A stretch of 64,000 nt of DNA, taken from NCBI RefSeq assembly GCF_020921035.1, contig NC_063160.1, forward strand, positions 21,859,595 to 21,923,594, in the 5' to 3' direction. The translations under genes were made by a program, and so were the position numbers. Source of the stretch: Rhodamnia argentea. Taxonomy: Eukaryota; Streptophyta; Magnoliopsida; Myrtales; Myrtaceae. The notes beneath the pieces are model-generated. The model was not told the DNA's origin and did no database searches. It saw nothing but the letters and a program-made list of their open reading frames with translations. This document shows positions 61,913 to 64,000 of this stretch, piece after piece (the first letter of the stretch is position 1; each line of letters begins with the position of its first letter).

Positions 61913-64000
61913 CTGGGTCCTAGCTGTGGACAAGGTTTTAGTTTCTGTGTTTTTTTTTTGTCCTTCCCTTCTTTGGGTACTTTGCTGTGATTTGCCGAAG
62001 TTTCACATCTGCGACTATTTATGGTTGAAGATGTTAAAACTTTTTTAGGACACAAAAACCTTAATCTATGCTGAAACGATTGACAATATGGATGCTCGCT
62101 CGAATTTGATATGTCTGTGTATTACTTCTCTTGGGCCTTTTTTTTTTTTTTTATTTACTTCTATTTGGCTTGTATCGCGACCGATTCCTGGGCCTACCCG
62201 TGAACCGTACCGAATCGGTTCTCGGATTGGTCCAGAACTAGGTAGGCCAGTTCCCGATTTCACAAGTTGGGAACTGACTTATTATGAACTGATTACCCTT
62301 CGTAGTAAGCTTGAATATCTTTCTATACACACGTATATTCCGTAAACCTCTCCGGCGAGTATTAGCAAGTTTGAGATTGACAAGATAGTTGAGTAACTTG
62401 AACGTTAAAGACGCCGTCTTGACCATACATCGAACGTGGACGTGCCGTGTTGAAGTCACTCGCACGATCAATTTCATTGGCAATAATCATCGACTTATTT
62501 TACTTATTTGCCTTGTTTATTGACTTTTTAAACTTACGAACTATATTTGAGAAATTACTAACCTTAATTATAGTGATAATTAGAGATACTTAGCAACTTA
62601 GTCCATCTTCGTTGTTTGCAACATAGCTTCTACCTATATGCCGTAACAACTAGAGGGACGTAGATCCGCTTGAAACATTGGTGATTAGATCCATCTTTGC
62701 GGGTTGAACGTTATAATCTCTCTTGAGTATTGAGACGGTCAGAATGCAGAGGGTAGGGTTTTCAAAAGACAAGTAATGAGAGCACGAATTACGTAGGAAG
62801 ATCTCTTTTATTATTATTATTATTATAAATTTGGGTTAGTTGCGGATTCTCATTATGTATGAACATGACAATCAACAAAAAAAAAAATAGAGAGAGGAAA
62901 AAAAAAGCATATTCGCATCACTTTTGAGATCTAGTTTTGAGTTACGTCATACGTGTCGTTCAGACCTAACTTAATCGAGTTAAAATTTTTATTGCAAACA
63001 TATTCGAAACGCATGAGGAATGGTAAAACGGAACCATTCTCGCCAGCCTAGCAACTCGGGCTCGTACTGCTCTCGCTCGTTAGGTTTGGTCGTAGTACAA
63101 GTTTCGGATCATAAAAGGGGACGCCCATGGTCGTACTAGAAGGGTCTGTTCCCACTTTATTCCCGGTCTGAGGAGCCCGTCAAACATCACGAGTGTACTT
63201 AAGATCGCGTCTTAACAGTGGATCGTTGTCCTAATCCAAGAATGATGACATCGTGATGCTATGCCCGCCGTAACTCTCGATATTATTTTGAAATCTCTCG
63301 TTCGACACATGAGTAGCAGAATACCAATTGCTGTCCGACCACTCGGGGGAAGCGCCTGTTCTTGGGGAGTGCAAGCTTAAATTCGAGCAATCAATTTCCG
63401 ATTTGACCACGGGGTTTGATGCGATGAGGAAGCTCGGGTTTTCACTTTGCTTGGGCGCGTCGGGTACATTTGGGGAGTGTTTGGTTTGAAGGGCGCGTGG
63501 GACGACGTGGGATGATGACGTGGCGGGCGGTGACCCTTGGAGGTGACGAAGGGCCAGGTTTAGAGGGAGCTGGGTTGCGGTGCAGCAGGGTCCACGAGGG
63601 GACCACTGTGGTCTCCCCCACATTTCGGTCAATTACTGGCCAAAATCCTTGATTATGGACAGAAGCCGTAATCAAATGATGAAAAGCTTCCTCCCCAATC
63701 TCGAGAAATACATGAAAATAAAATAATCAAAATGAAATCCGTAATTGTATCTTAGTCCGAAAAGGGAAAAAGAAAAGGAAGAAAAAAATTTGCTCAGGTT
63801 TGCACTGGCGAGATGTGGAGAAGCTCACCATAAACCCCGTGGATGGGACCGCACCCGATCACGCTGGCGTGTCGTGGGGAGATGAGCCGGACATGCCAGC
63901 GAGGCGGCGAGGGGGGGGAGCCGCTTGTCGCAGCCGGTCAAGACGAAGCGCGCAACAAACAACGTGCGACTTTGCCCGACTTTCGCCCATGTTTCCTGGT
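61913..64000. repeat. Near-identical 2-kb duplication, right copy (includes repeat copy 3; runs off the edge)
   Basis: It is the partner of 55743-57796. Both share the T-run before CTTCTWTTTGGCTTG, the tract CCGATTCCTRGGCCTACYCG, the (ATT)n near 62.81 kb and the GC-rich island with TGACGTGGC near 63.52 kb. The match continues to base 64000, so the duplication extends beyond the window. Confidence 0.9.

Noticed and set aside
63231-63675. 133-codon minus-strand frame in repeat copy 3
   Set aside because: The counterpart in copy 2 is shorter and frame-shifted, which argues against selection for coding.

Overview
This window is nuclear DNA of a flowering plant, most likely a woody eudicot; I cannot fix the species from sequence alone. 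The reasons are many short exons with GT-AG introns, protein families seen in this form only in plants (PPR-SMR, plant ATR, an MSL-type mechanosensitive channel, an ACT-domain Raf-like kinase, a SKIP23-like F-box protein), AT-rich intergenic DNA, short DNA transposon remnants and a decayed plastid rRNA fragment.

The gene-dense part spans 1-45,000. In order: the 3' half of an MFS transporter of the HIAT1-like group (+, 257-1708); a plastid-type DNL zinc finger protein (-, 2765-4996); a DCAF8-like WD40 protein (-, 5620-10941); a PPR-SMR protein (+, 12561-14143); a complete 15-exon ATR checkpoint kinase gene (-, 15599-29123); a mechanosensitive channel of the MSL6/MSL8 type (-, 30281-33521); and a 16-exon STY46-like ACT-domain kinase (-, 36425-44999). 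I set exon boundaries by hand from splice consensus and reading phase. All joins close in frame except the last intron of the DCAF8-like gene, where the donor stays open. The neighbours do not form a pathway: they are ordinary single-gene plant loci. The left edge cuts the MFS gene.

Between the MSL and STY genes (33.5-36.4 kb) lies a transposon-like element with terminal inverted repeats of about 130-150 bp enclosing about ten 56-bp tandem units, followed by a diverged plastid 16S rRNA fragment.

The region 45-64 kb is poor in genes. It holds a 2-kb degenerate satellite whose motif switches strand near 49.69 kb, then a tandemly repeated block of roughly 6 kb: copy 1 at about 50.4-54.8 kb, copy 2 at 56.4-58.9 kb, copy 3 from 62.6 kb off the right edge. 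The middle unit carries one intact SKIP23-like F-box gene (+, 60046-61571). Copies of a short TIR element occur near 11.6, 46.3 and 59.0 kb.

I see no tRNA gene, CRISPR array, virus or operon. The most unusual signals are the satellite-cored TIR element, a phase-compatible cassette-exon candidate inside ATR, an inferred GC-AG intron in the channel gene, and the F-box-associated tandem block.
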